64,000 bases of DNA from an uncultured Clostridia bacterium (GCA_937884995.1 CAKZZL010000014.1:46574-110573), one strand, 5' to 3'. Counted from the first letter of the stretch, positions 36,501 to 44,757 are shown. Made by a program: numbers and translations. Notes: a model not told the origin generated them from the sequence alone.

Positions 36501-36778
36501 TGTCCGCCTATACCGGGCACAATGGCATCAGGTCTTTCATATCTGCAGATACGAGCCAAAAACTCAAGTGTTAAAGGCTCCATATATACTTTATCAGCTA
36601 TGGATGTATCAGTCATTATAGTGGCAGGATTGGAATTGGCAAGAATTACTTCATAGCCTTCCTCTTTTAAGGCAAGACAAGCCTGTGTGCCTGCGTAATC
36701 GAACTCAGCAGCCTGCCCTATAACAATAGGTCCGGAACCAATAACAAGTACTTTTTTGATATCTGTTCTTTTAGGCAT
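33599..36778 (-). CDS. carB: Carbamoyl-phosphate synthase large subunit
   Basis: CarB makes carbamoyl phosphate from bicarbonate, ATP and the ammonia channelled from CarA, for pyrimidine and arginine synthesis. The 1059-residue length is standard. Two homologous ATP-grasp halves are visible: VLVIGSGPIVIGQAAEFDY at the N terminus and VIVLGSGPIRIGQGVEFDYS near residue 555 (short forms GSGPIVIGQ and GSGPIRIGQ). There is a C-terminal MGS-like regulatory domain from about residue 935. The start overlaps carA's end by 8 bases. No arginine- or pyrimidine-pathway genes adjoin. Confidence 0.97.
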   Translation of the reverse strand: MPKRTDIKKVLVIGSGPIVIGQAAEFDYAGTQACLALKEEGYEVILANSNPATIMTDTSIADKVYMEPLTLEFLARICRYERPDAIVPGIGGQTGLNLAMQLDKKGVLKECEIELLGTDSKSIECAEDRELFKELCERIGEPVVPSQITYSTEEALKAANEIGYPVILRPAFTLGGTGGGFAYDDEQLKEMMKNALAQSPVHQVLIEKSIKGYKEIEYEVMRDANDTAITVCNMENLDPVGIHTGDSIVVAPSQTLTNKEYHMLRDSALKIIRALDVKGGCNCQFALDPQSFKYYVIEVNPRVSRSSALASKASGYPIARVSAKIAVGMNLDEIPLANTLACFEPALDYVVTKMPRFPFDKFPAAQNKLSTQMKATGEVMSVGRTFEESLLKAIRSLEESKNHIHMDKFDTSEMTTEELLDYVKDGTDDRIYAISQLMWMGVDHSRICNITQIDMFFLDKIKNIVDFEKEMEANKDSIEYLKQAKKMGFSDSYVAELWKENEDDIYMMRRENNIYPVYKMIDTCASEFESYVPYFYSTYEDENESIVSDKKKVIVLGSGPIRIGQGVEFDYSTVHAIRTIREMGYEAIVINNNPETVSTDYTTTDKLYFEPLTCEDVMNIIHLENPEGVIVTLGGQTAVNLAESLDKRGVKIIGTDCQAIEKAENRDAFDAVIKSLEIPNPKGQAVTNIEEGVKAAENIGYPVLVRPSFVLGGRAMEIVANEEMLRHYLKNAVEVDVDKPVLIDKYLVGKEVEVDAICDGKDVFVPGIMELVERTGVHSGDSTSVYPPFSISQKVKDIIIDYTIRLGLGIGIVGLFNIQFIVDKNENVYVIEVNPRASRSVPFLSKSTGFNLVSIATKAMLGMSLKDQGITEVYPKEKERWSVKAPAFSFEKLAGMDAYLSPEMKSTGEAIGYDKHLNRALYKALQASGIKMKDYGTVVVTLADEDKQEALPLIRRFYNLGFNIEATIGTANFLKEHGIRTRIRGKLSEGSDEILQSIRAGYVSYIINTRAILSGVHYDDGIAIRECAVQNGITMFTSLDTVKIVLDVLEETMPEISTI

Positions 36779-37865
36779 TGTCTTTAACCTCCTTCATAAT
36801 TGATACAAACTTTGCAAACAAATATGAGCTGTCCTGAGGTCCGGGTGCACTTTCGGGATGATATTGAACGGAGAAAACATTATCTTTTTTACACTCAATA
36901 CCTTCAACCGTGTTATCCAGGAGATTGATATGTGTTATTTCAAGTTCTGTATTTTTTACACTTTCGCTGTCCACTGCATAGCTGTGGTTTTGCGAAGTGA
37001 TTTCTATCTTGCCGGTCGCAAGATTCTTAACCGGATGGTTACCTCCGCGATGTCCGAATTTCAGTTTGTATGTCTTGGCGCCGTAAGCGAGTGCTATCAT
37101 CTGATGTCCAAGGCATATACCGAAAATCGGATATTTACCTTTGAGTTTCTTAACCGTTTCTATAACAGGAAGGACGTCCTCAGGGTCGCCCGGTCCGTTT
37201 GAAAGGAAAACTCCGTCCGGATTCATAAATTCAATTTCCTCTGCGGTGGTATCAAAGGGAACTATTGTGACATTGCATCCGAACTTATTTAATGAGCGTA
37301 TAATATTCAGTTTCATACCGCAATCTATGGCTACGACGTTAAACATATGGTTTGAAGTACGTGAATACCATCTTTTTGTACAGCTTACTCTTGATACCTG
37401 ATCATGAGGCACAGGAGTATCCTTAATAATCTGAAGAGCCTCCTGGAGACTGGTATCAGCCGATGTTATAACGGCACGTCTTGAACCTATATCTCTTATA
37501 CTTCTTGTGAGTTTTCTTGTATCTACACCTGAAATACCTGGTATATCATATTCTTCAAGAAGTTCAGATAAAGTTTTTGTGTATCTGAAATTTGACGGCA
37601 TATCGTTGTAATCACGTACAACAAGAGCGCCGATACTCGGATTTTTACACTCATAGTCATCATCGGTAATACCGTAATTTCCTATGAGCGGGTATGTCAT
37701 AACTACCATCTGGTCTGTATATGACGGGTCGGAAACTATTTCCTGATAACCGACCATGGAAGTGTTAAAGACTATCTCACAAACCTTGTCATTCAGGGAG
37801 CCAAAGCTGTAGCCTAAATATTCACTTCCGTCTTCAAGAACAATTTTGCGGTCAAAACTTCTCAT
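36771..37865 (-). CDS. carA: Carbamoyl-phosphate synthase small subunit
   Basis: CarA is the glutamine amidotransferase that delivers ammonia to CarB. The 364-residue protein has the N-terminal CarA domain (LEDGSEYLGYSFG) and a class I GATase domain with nucleophile Cys in GICLGHQMIALA (short form GICLGHQ) and His/Glu in YHPESAPGP. I place the start at the ATG 37863-37865 with AAGGTGGA upstream. A 69-base longer frame starts practically at the predicted transcription start and has no ribosome site. It forms an operon with carB. Confidence 0.96.
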   Translation of the reverse strand: MRSFDRKIVLEDGSEYLGYSFGSLNDKVCEIVFNTSMVGYQEIVSDPSYTDQMVVMTYPLIGNYGITDDDYECKNPSIGALVVRDYNDMPSNFRYTKTLSELLEEYDIPGISGVDTRKLTRSIRDIGSRRAVITSADTSLQEALQIIKDTPVPHDQVSRVSCTKRWYSRTSNHMFNVVAIDCGMKLNIIRSLNKFGCNVTIVPFDTTAEEIEFMNPDGVFLSNGPGDPEDVLPVIETVKKLKGKYPIFGICLGHQMIALAYGAKTYKLKFGHRGGNHPVKNLATGKIEITSQNHSYAVDSESVKNTELEITHINLLDNTVEGIECKKDNVFSVQYHPESAPGPQDSSYLFAKFVSIMKEVKDNA

Positions 37866-37944
37866 AAATCCACCTTTTCCATGAAAAATTTTCTTTTTGA
37901 AAGAGTTAAGAGCTTTTAGCTTAAACCCTCCCATTTAAATTAAT

Positions 37945-37973
37945 ATTATATATTTTTGGTTGATATAAGTCAA
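37945..37973 (-). promoter_or_regulatory. Sigma-A promoter of carAB
   Basis: Read leftward, TTGACT (37968-37973) and TATAAT (37945-37950) are exactly 17 bases apart. The leader to the carA start is about 70 bases and I see no attenuator hairpin or PyrR-type loop in it. Confidence 0.85.
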
Positions 37974-38074
37974 CTGCACATAGCTAAGATTCTAAGGCTC
38001 CAAAATCATTTGTAATTAGTGAAAATCAACAATAGATTTATGGCATGGGGCGCTATATTCTACACAGACTTTAA

Positions 38075-38103
38075 TTGACAATTTTAAATATATAAAGTAA
38101 AAT
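38075..38103 (+). promoter_or_regulatory. Sigma-A promoter of glnN
   Basis: Consensus TTGACA (38075-38080) and TAAAAT (38098-38103) are 17 bases apart, about 53 bases before the start codon. The carA and glnN promoters diverge from a shared gap of 290 bases (37866-38156); between them I see no clear operator. Confidence 0.85.
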
Positions 38104-38156
38104 TTTAGTAATAAATATGTATGATTAAATTCAATTTTTATTCGGGAGAGAATAAG

Positions 38157-40256
38157 ATGAAAACAGTATCTGATTATTTTGGTTCACTGGTATTTGACGA
38201 CCGTGCCATGAAAGACTATCTGTCGCCTGAAGTATATAAATCTTTGAAAAAGACTATAGACCAAGGTGCAGTTTTGGATTCAAGCATGGCTAATGCCGTT
38301 GCGTCATCAATGAAAGAATGGGCACTTTCCAAAGGTGCAACCCATTATACTCATTGGTTCCAGCCTCTTACCGGTGTAACTGCCGAAAAGCATGACAGTT
38401 TCATAACTCCCTCACCTGACGGCGGAGTATTGATGGAATTCTCCGGCAAGGAACTTATTAAAGGCGAACCTGATGCATCATCTTTCCCAAGCGGAGGACT
38501 CAGAGCTACATTTGAAGCAAGAGGATATACAGCCTGGGATCCGACCTCCTATGCCTTTATAAAGGGCAAAACACTTTGCATACCGACAGCCTTTTGTTCA
38601 TACACAGGAGAATCACTTGACAAAAAGACTCCTCTTCTCCGTTCAATGGAAGCACTTAACAAACAGGCTCTCAGAATACTTAAGTTATTTGGTAATACAA
38701 AGACAAAGCATGTCACATCTTCAGTAGGTTCAGAGCAGGAATATTTCCTGATTACCAAAGAAATGTATGATTGTCGTCCCGATCTCATATATACCGGTCG
38801 TACACTTTTCGGTGCAAAGCCACCCAAAGGCCAGGAAATGAATGACCACTATTTTGGTGCAATAAAGCCAAAAGTTGCAGCATTCATGGACGATCTTGAC
38901 GAAGAACTATGGAAGCTCGGTATTCTTGCAAAAACAGAACATAATGAAGTTGCTCCAGCACAGCATGAACTTGCCCCGATTTATACAACAACAAACATTG
39001 CCGTTGACAACAACCAATTAACCATGGAAATCATGAAACAGGTTGCTTCGCGTCACGGACTTGTATGTCTCCTTCATGAAAAGCCATTTGAAGGCATAAA
39101 CGGAAGCGGCAAACATAACAACTGGTCAATATCTACTGATACGGGCATAAACCTTCTCTCACCCGGAGAGACACCGGACGAGAATGCACAATTTCTTCTT
39201 TTCCTTTGTGCAGTAATCAAGGCTGTGGATGATTACCAGGATTTATTAAGAATTTCTGTTGCATCTGCAGGTAATGATCACAGACTGGGGGCTCATGAAG
39301 CACCTCCAGCCGTTATATCCATGTTCTTAGGTGATGAGCTTGATGCCGTTCTTGAAGCGATAGAAAAAGACAAGCCATATGCAGGCACTGAAAAATCAAT
39401 AATGAAGCTCGGTGTGGATGTTCTTCCAAAGTTCAGCCGTGATACAACCGACCGCAACAGAACATCTCCGTTTGCATTCACCGGCAACAAGTTTGAGTTC
39501 AGAATGCTCGGTTCTGCAGACAGTGTTGCATGTTGCAACATCATGCTCAATGCTTCTGTGGCAGAATCCTTAAAGATATATGCAGACAGACTTGAAAATT
39601 CTAAAGATTTTGAGACTGACCTTCATAACATGATAAGGAAAACTATTAAGGATCATAGAAAGATAATCTTTAACGGCAACGGCTATGATGATGCATGGAT
39701 AAAGGAAGCAACTGAAATGCGTGGCCTTCTTAATCTGCGGACAACAGCAGATGCTCTTCCGCATTATACAGATAAAAAGAACGTTGATATGCTCACTTCA
39801 CACGGAATATTTACAGAAGCAGAAATTAAATCCAGACGGGACAGTCTGCTTGAAAACTATTGCAACACTTTAATTATCGAAGTAAACACTATGCTTCGTA
39901 TGACAAAGAGAAATATACTCCCTGCCATAGAGACATTCTCTGCAGATCTTGCAAACAGCATTAACTTAAAGAAATCAGCAAATGCAAAATTAAAATGCAA
40001 ATATGAGCAGGACACACTTAATATTTTATCTGACTATACAGACAAAATTTATGATCTGACTGCTGATTTGGAATCTGCACTGTCAAAATTATCAGTTCTT
40101 ACAGACGATGTAATAAAGGAATCCGCATATATACGCGATGAGATTCTTTCGATTATGGCAGAACTCAGAAAAGTAGTTGACTCTTCAGAAGAGATTACAG
40201 CCAAGAAATACTGGCCGTATCCTTCATATGCAGACATTCTTTTCAGCGTTAAGTAA
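38157..40256 (+). CDS. glnN: Glutamine synthetase type III
   Basis: This enzyme makes glutamine from glutamate, ammonia and ATP. The 699-residue length and the sequence order match the GSIII class found in Bacteroides, cyanobacteria and many Clostridia, not the 440-residue GSI. Recognisable parts are FPSGGLRATFEARGYTAWDPTS (short form FPSGGLR), VGSEQEYFLI with metal-binding glutamates, EVAPAQHELAPIY, NGSGKHNNWS and GAHEAPPA with RLGAHEAPP, all in the catalytic core. I chose the ATG at 38157 after GGGAGAG rather than one 36 bases upstream. It is monocistronic, ending at a terminator. Confidence 0.95.
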   Translation: MKTVSDYFGSLVFDDRAMKDYLSPEVYKSLKKTIDQGAVLDSSMANAVASSMKEWALSKGATHYTHWFQPLTGVTAEKHDSFITPSPDGGVLMEFSGKELIKGEPDASSFPSGGLRATFEARGYTAWDPTSYAFIKGKTLCIPTAFCSYTGESLDKKTPLLRSMEALNKQALRILKLFGNTKTKHVTSSVGSEQEYFLITKEMYDCRPDLIYTGRTLFGAKPPKGQEMNDHYFGAIKPKVAAFMDDLDEELWKLGILAKTEHNEVAPAQHELAPIYTTTNIAVDNNQLTMEIMKQVASRHGLVCLLHEKPFEGINGSGKHNNWSISTDTGINLLSPGETPDENAQFLLFLCAVIKAVDDYQDLLRISVASAGNDHRLGAHEAPPAVISMFLGDELDAVLEAIEKDKPYAGTEKSIMKLGVDVLPKFSRDTTDRNRTSPFAFTGNKFEFRMLGSADSVACCNIMLNASVAESLKIYADRLENSKDFETDLHNMIRKTIKDHRKIIFNGNGYDDAWIKEATEMRGLLNLRTTADALPHYTDKKNVDMLTSHGIFTEAEIKSRRDSLLENYCNTLIIEVNTMLRMTKRNILPAIETFSADLANSINLKKSANAKLKCKYEQDTLNILSDYTDKIYDLTADLESALSKLSVLTDDVIKESAYIRDEILSIMAELRKVVDSSEEITAKKYWPYPSYADILFSVK

Positions 40257-40260
40257 AGCA

Positions 40261-40284
40261 AAAGGCCCTTAATATGGGCCTTTT
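40261..40284 (+). terminator. Rho-independent terminator of glnN
   Basis: An 8-bp stem AAAGGCCC/GGGCCTTT with a 7-base loop ends in TTTT, 4 bases after the glnN stop codon. Confidence 0.88.
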
Positions 40285-40327
40285 CAAATAACAAATATAC
40301 AATAATATATATAACGGAGGATAAAAA

Positions 40328-41311
40328 ATGAAAGAAATTAGAAGACCGGACAATATGGAGCGAATTACCAATGCAGAACTTGCCCAAAGCTTTATTGATG
40401 AGCAGATTGCACTAGTAAAAGAACAGGTCGGAGACAAAAAAGTACTGCTCGCTTTATCAGGCGGAGTAGACTCATCAGTTGTTGCTGCGCTTTTAATTAA
40501 AGCAATCGGTAATCAGCTTACATGTGTTCATGTTAATCACGGACTTCTCAGAAAAGGTGAACCGGAACAGGTTATAGAAGTTTTCAGAAATCAAATGAAC
40601 GCTAATTTGATTTATGTTGATGCGACTGACAGATTTCTCGATAAACTTGCAGGTGTAACAGATCCTGAACAGAAGAGAAAGATTATTGGTGGAGAATTTA
40701 TAGATGTATTTGCTGAAGAAGCAAGAAAACTTAATGACATAGAATTCCTTGCTCAAGGTACAATCTGGCCTGACATACTTGAAAGCGAAAAAGGAATTAA
40801 AGCTCACCACAATGCAGGCGGACTTCCGGATGATATGAATTTTGAATTAGTTGAGCCTATAAAAATCTTATTTAAGGATGAAGTAAGACAGGTAGGAAAA
40901 CAACTCGGACTTCCTGATTCAATGGTATATCGTCAGCCATTCCCGGGACCGGGACTCGGAGTAAGATGCCCCGGTGCAATAACAAGAGAACGTCTGACAG
41001 CTGTAAGAGAATCCGATGCAATACTGCGCGAGGAATTTGCAAAATCCGGTCTTGCAGATAAAGTTTGGCAGTATTTCACCATTGTTCCGGATTTTAAATC
41101 AACAGGTATAAAAAACGATGAAAGAACATATGACTGGGCTGTTGTAATAAGGGCTGTTAACACAAAAGACGCTATGACAGCAACAGTTGAAAACATACCT
41201 TTTGATCTTATGCAAACATTGGTTGCAAGAATAACAACTGAAGTTAAAGGTGTTAACAGAGTTCTATATGACTTTACACCAAAGCCTTCAGCTACAATCG
41301 AGTGGGAATAG
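40328..41311 (+). CDS. guaA: GMP synthase, ATP-pyrophosphatase part only (no amidotransferase domain)
   Basis: This enzyme converts XMP to GMP. The 327-residue protein has the PP-loop LALSGGVDSS at residues 41-50 and the complete C-terminal dimerisation domain ending PSATIEWE. It lacks the roughly 190-residue N-terminal glutamine amidotransferase domain of usual bacterial GuaA (about 510-520 residues). The upstream sequence is a terminator and a good ribosome site (CGGAGG), so the gene is complete, not truncated. It must use free ammonia or a separate GATase subunit, as in archaea. No separate subunit is encoded in the window. Its 3' end is the junction with the conjugative element. Confidence 0.93.
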   Translation: MKEIRRPDNMERITNAELAQSFIDEQIALVKEQVGDKKVLLALSGGVDSSVVAALLIKAIGNQLTCVHVNHGLLRKGEPEQVIEVFRNQMNANLIYVDATDRFLDKLAGVTDPEQKRKIIGGEFIDVFAEEARKLNDIEFLAQGTIWPDILESEKGIKAHHNAGGLPDDMNFELVEPIKILFKDEVRQVGKQLGLPDSMVYRQPFPGPGLGVRCPGAITRERLTAVRESDAILREEFAKSGLADKVWQYFTIVPDFKSTGIKNDERTYDWAVVIRAVNTKDAMTATVENIPFDLMQTLVARITTEVKGVNRVLYDFTPKPSATIEWE

Positions 41312-41480
41312 AGTCCAACTGCTTATTGTTGCAAAACAGTTTCAGGGATGAAGGCTGAAAAGCCGCTGAATACAGGCACTTTTGGCACTTCAATAAGCCA
41401 CTGAAAGGAAAAAAGAATAATTTTCCGCTTCTTGTGAAACCAATTTGCAACTGGAGCCGCTCCGGCGGTTGCAAACAGGC
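41297..41480 (+). other. Left junction of the conjugative element (probable attL) in the guaA 3' end
   Basis: The last codons of guaA (around ATCGAGTGGGAATAG, 41297-41311) are a known integration target of tyrosine-recombinase islands. Directly after the stop codon the backbone-type gene density ends. Three copies of TTGCAA (41329-41334, 41445-41450, 41469-41474), two in the longer form GTTGCAA-ACAG, could be recombinase arm sites. The exact core cannot be fixed because the right end is outside the window. Confidence 0.55.
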
Positions 41481-41543
41481 TGTTTTGAATGATGTAATTC
41501 AGACAGCCACTTTTGACCAAAATTGAAGACGATTTCGGTGCTG

Positions 41544-41583
41544 AAAGCCAGCTTATTTCCTCGTGAATAAGCTGGCTTTTATT
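41544..41583 (+). terminator. Strong hairpin terminator near the element's left end
   Basis: A perfect 14-bp stem (41544-41557 with 41566-41579) and an 8-base loop are followed by TTTTATTCGTTTT. It would stop transcripts entering from guaA before they reach the element's own leader, insulating element and host. Confidence 0.85.
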
Positions 41584-41689
41584 CGTTTTGGTTGCACGAA
41601 AAATATGCCATAGACAGCCCTTCAAAAGGCACTGCAAAAATATTTTTTCAGTTTTCTATAAAAACACCCCCCAAAACGGCACTCCTTTG

Positions 41690-42062
41690 TCCAAGTATAG
41701 TGAAGGGGTTCTCCTCCCGACAAGGAGTTACCGCTTCGGTGCTCCTTGACAACTGAATATACAAATCATCAGGTACGTTAATCAGACTGATGAGCCGCAC
41801 GGCATGTACGCGGGGCCCCGCAAGGGACTGCGAGAATCCAGTGCCGCAAAGGAGAGACTGCTCCTCTCCGGGCGATGACAGGTCTGAGGATAATGATACT
41901 TCTCTACGGAGCTGGCGGAAAACCCGGCAGAGGTGAGACTCCTATGAGGCCGTGAAGCACACGGCCGCCTGATGATTTCCCTACAAGCTTACATAGCTTT
42001 TACCGCAGGGGGTGTTGAGAACAAATACTGCGGTCCTTACATGCCGGAGATGTCCGGCTAAA
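41690..42062 (+). ncRNA. Structured leader upstream of parA (candidate RNA element)
   Basis: This stretch codes for nothing convincing but holds a chain of hairpins: CAAGGAG/CTCCTTG (41721-41748, with inner ACCG/CGGT), a 12-base palindrome at 41810-41821, GGAGAG/CTCTCC (41851-41869), GGCCGTG/CACGGCC (41948-41966), CCGCAG/CTGCGG (42003-42033) and GCCGGA/TCCGGC (42043-42058). The last ends 20 bases before the parA ribosome site (AAAGGAGGA). It may be a cis-acting leader or a separate small RNA. No known riboswitch family is recognised. The rest of 41312-41690 holds the junction motifs and the terminator, listed separately. Confidence 0.5.
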
Positions 42063-42083
42063 TAAGGAAAGGAGGAATCCCCT

Positions 42084-42911
42084 ATGGACAACTGTCATGT
42101 GATCGCCATCACAAATCAGAAAGGCGGAGTCGGAAAGACAACCACGGCCGTGAATCTCGGCGTGGGTCTGGTAAACAGCGGATATAAAGTCCTTCTGATC
42201 GATGCGGACCCGCAAGGCAGCCTGACCGTCAGTCTCGGAGTCAAGAATCCCGATGACCTGGATGTTTCGCTTGCCACTGTTATGAGTTCCGTCATCAATG
42301 ATAAGGACGTAGCTGAAGACGCCGGGATCCTGCACCATGATGAAGGCGTGGATCTGCTCCCCTCAAATATTGAACTGTCTGGAATGGAAACCATGCTCTT
42401 CAATATCATGAGCCGCGAGTATGTTCTGAAGAATTACGTGGATACGGTCAGAAAAAACTACGACTATATCCTCATCGACTGCATGCCTTCTCTGGGAATG
42501 ATGACGATCAACGCGCTGGTCGCCGCAGACAGCGTGATCATACCGTCTCAGCCGAGCTTCCTGTCTACCAAGGGCCTTAATCTGCTGCTTCATTCCATAT
42601 CCAAGGTGAAGCGCTCTATCAATCCGGACCTGAAGGTGGACGGCATCTTGCTGACGATGGTGGACAGCCGCACAAACAATGCCAGGGACATCATTGATGC
42701 CCTGCGCAGCGGTATCGGTCAGAGAATCAGAGTGTTTGAGACTGAGATTCCGCATTCGGTTCGTGCGGCGGAATGCAGCCTTACCGGTGAGAGCATTTTC
42801 TCCCACGATAAAAACGGAAAGGTTGCTGCGGCATACGAGGATCTGACAAAGGAGGTGGAAAGCATTGAAAGAGCGGCCAAAAATCGATCTGGGCATGACT
42901 GGATACGATGA
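42084..42911 (+). CDS. parA: ParA/Soj-family partition ATPase
   Basis: ParA ATPases move or hold DNA copies so that both daughter cells inherit them. The 275 residues have the deviant Walker A KGGVGKTT at about residues 13-20, Walker A' in LIDADPQGS, and Walker B ILIDCMPSLG. There is no N-terminal DNA-binding domain, so it is Soj-like. AAAGGAGGAAT precedes the ATG. It is the first gene of the element and overlaps parB by 47 bases. In an ICE the pair probably stabilises the excised circle. Confidence 0.93.
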   Translation: MDNCHVIAITNQKGGVGKTTTAVNLGVGLVNSGYKVLLIDADPQGSLTVSLGVKNPDDLDVSLATVMSSVINDKDVAEDAGILHHDEGVDLLPSNIELSGMETMLFNIMSREYVLKNYVDTVRKNYDYILIDCMPSLGMMTINALVAADSVIIPSQPSFLSTKGLNLLLHSISKVKRSINPDLKVDGILLTMVDSRTNNARDIIDALRSGIGQRIRVFETEIPHSVRAAECSLTGESIFSHDKNGKVAAAYEDLTKEVESIERAAKNRSGHDWIR

Positions 42912-43809
42912 GCTTTTCATGAATGATCAGGAGCGTGCCGAAAACAGGCTCCCCAAGATCTATGACATCCCGCTTTCAGAGATCGATGACTTTCCGGATC
43001 ATCCGTTTCAGGTCCGCCTGGACGAGGATATGGATCAGCTTGTCGAAAGCGTAAAGGAGCGTGGTATTATCACACCGATCACGCTCCGGAAGAAAAATGA
43101 CGGCAGGTACGAAATCGTATCCGGACACAGAAGGCGTAAGGCCTGTGAGCTGGCAGGTCTTAAAAACATCCCGGCGGAGATCAAGGAACTGACGAGAGAT
43201 GAAGCCATTATTCTCATGGTGGAATCAAATCTTCAGCGATCTGTGATCCTGCCAAGCGAGAAGGCTTTTTCGTACAAGATGAGGTTGGAAGCGATGAAGA
43301 GACAAGGACAGCGAACAGATCTAACTTCGTCGCCACTGGCGCCGAAGTCACCTGGCGGCAGATCCAACGAGGAACTTGGAGAACAAGTTGGCGAGAGCAA
43401 AGATCAGGTTCGTCGCTATATCCGCCTAACCTACCTCGTCCCTGAAATCCTTCAGATGGTAGATGACGGCAAGATCGCGCTGCGTCCTGCTGTAGAGCTT
43501 TCGTACCTGAACGACATCGAGCAAATGGATCTGGTGGAGGCGATGGATCTTGCTATGGCCACGCCGTCACATGCGCAGGCTATCAAGATGCGGAGCTTCT
43601 CCGGTGAAGGCAAACTCACGCCGGAAGTCATCGAGTCCATCATGTGCGAGGAAAAGCCGAACCAGAAGGAGAAAATCAACATCCGCTACGAGGACGCCAA
43701 GCGGTATATCCCGTCCAGTGTCCCCTATGACAAAACAGGCGAATTCATACTGAAGGCGCTGGAGTACTATCACCGTCATCTGGAGCGGCAGAGAGACGAC
43801 GCCAGATAA
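42865..43809 (+). CDS. parB: ParB/Spo0J-family DNA-binding protein
   Basis: This 314-residue protein has an N-terminal ParB/sulfiredoxin-like CTPase domain (IPLSEIDDFPDHPF, then SVKERGIITPITLR and GHRRRKACELAGL with the GxRR motif) and a helix-turn-helix (ELGEQVGESKDQVRRYIRLT). The C-terminal part resembles ICE-type ParB proteins rather than the chromosomal Spo0J. It starts with TTG, decided by AAAGGAGGT 7-8 bases upstream inside parA. It would bind parS-like sites on the element and cooperate with ParA; no obvious parS 16-mer was seen in the window. Confidence 0.92.
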   Translation: MKERPKIDLGMTGYDELFMNDQERAENRLPKIYDIPLSEIDDFPDHPFQVRLDEDMDQLVESVKERGIITPITLRKKNDGRYEIVSGHRRRKACELAGLKNIPAEIKELTRDEAIILMVESNLQRSVILPSEKAFSYKMRLEAMKRQGQRTDLTSSPLAPKSPGGRSNEELGEQVGESKDQVRRYIRLTYLVPEILQMVDDGKIALRPAVELSYLNDIEQMDLVEAMDLAMATPSHAQAIKMRSFSGEGKLTPEVIESIMCEEKPNQKEKINIRYEDAKRYIPSSVPYDKTGEFILKALEYYHRHLERQRDDAR

Positions 43810-43959
43810 GTCCAAGACCATCTCCGGAAACGGCATCACCGCTTCCCCCCTCACACTCCCCCTATGTTTAACTTCCTGTTACTACCTGAAAGAACGAATC
43901 TTATACAATTGCTTCTTCAGTCAGTGATCCATACACTTGTGCCGAAGGAGGCTATAGCC

Positions 43960-44733
43960 ATGAAGAGAATACAGTTTATCGTTCTGCTGCTGATTCTTCT
44001 CATGCTGAACGGATGCGGAGCAGGTGCAGATATTCCTTTTTCAGGAAGCAATGCACCGCCGTCTGCGGCAGTTGAAGAGGATTCGGACAAGCTCAGCGCT
44101 GCAGCTGAGGCAGCTTTTCAGGAAGTCAGGGAGAACACCAAGGAGGATGACAGCAAAGCCCCGGAAACGGGTGCTGACGAAAGGACTGTAACCGCTGAGA
44201 ACAAGCAGCCGGATGACGGAAAGACTGATGCTGCAGGCATTTCTTCTCAGCCGGTGACAAACCAGAAAGATCCGGCACCGAAAGGATCCCACAAGGATGA
44301 AGAATTTCAGGAAACACATGACGCTGAACAGGAGCCGGTAACCGAAAGCGAATCGGAAGAAGAGCCTGAGCAGGAACAGCCGGTGGATCCGCCTCCGAAG
44401 GCGTCTGAGGACGAATCGGATCCTGCGTCTGAACCAGAATCGGAAAAGGAATCAAAGTCCGAGCCGGAAACAGATCCCGAACCGGCCTTTGACATCGGCA
44501 GTTGGATCAGCTACGCAAGAAATACGGCGACCGGCCTTGGGCTGGAGCTTGATTCTTCAGCCGTGGACTGCTGGGACAACCCGATCACAGCAAATCCGGA
44601 CTGCATCTACCTGGAACGGGACATCACCGCCAGGCTCAGCCGGTACGCCAGAGATGAAGATATCACGGCGGTCTGGATCTGGTACGAAACGGTCGGAACG
44701 AACATGTATCTGATCTACATCGGATACGCATAA
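43960..44733 (+). CDS. Element-encoded lipoprotein with acidic low-complexity stalk
   Basis: This 257-residue protein has a lipoprotein signal peptide with lipobox LNGC (Cys at about residue 19). A long low-complexity stretch (about 30-185) rich in Glu, Ser, Pro and Asp follows, then a C-terminal folded part of about 70 residues (GSWISYARNTATGLGL to the end). The start at 43960 follows GAAGGAG. I recognise no family for the C-terminal part. Its place beside the adhesin suggests a surface job, possibly mating-pair contact or exclusion of a second element, but this is inference. A terminator follows. Confidence 0.75.
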   Translation: MKRIQFIVLLLILLMLNGCGAGADIPFSGSNAPPSAAVEEDSDKLSAAAEAAFQEVRENTKEDDSKAPETGADERTVTAENKQPDDGKTDAAGISSQPVTNQKDPAPKGSHKDEEFQETHDAEQEPVTESESEEEPEQEQPVDPPPKASEDESDPASEPESEKESKSEPETDPEPAFDIGSWISYARNTATGLGLELDSSAVDCWDNPITANPDCIYLERDITARLSRYARDEDITAVWIWYETVGTNMYLIYIGYA

Positions 44734-44757
44734 AAACTGAATACAAATTTCGAAGAG

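Noticed and set aside
37866..37934. Longer carA start
   Set aside because: The start would fall almost on the predicted transcription start and lacks a ribosome site; residues before MRSFDRK do not look like CarA.
41323..41637. Minus-strand frames in the element's left end
   Set aside because: They run across the 14-bp terminator stem and show no family or ribosome site.
41790..41936. 48-residue upstream frame (begins MSRTACTRG) in the parA leader
   Set aside because: No ribosome site, spans several RNA stems, and reads as a by-product of structured GC-rich sequence.
43310..43370. Inverted repeat inside parB (ACTTCG...CGAAGT region)
   Set aside because: It is within a conserved coding stretch and shows no parS-like consensus; treated as chance.
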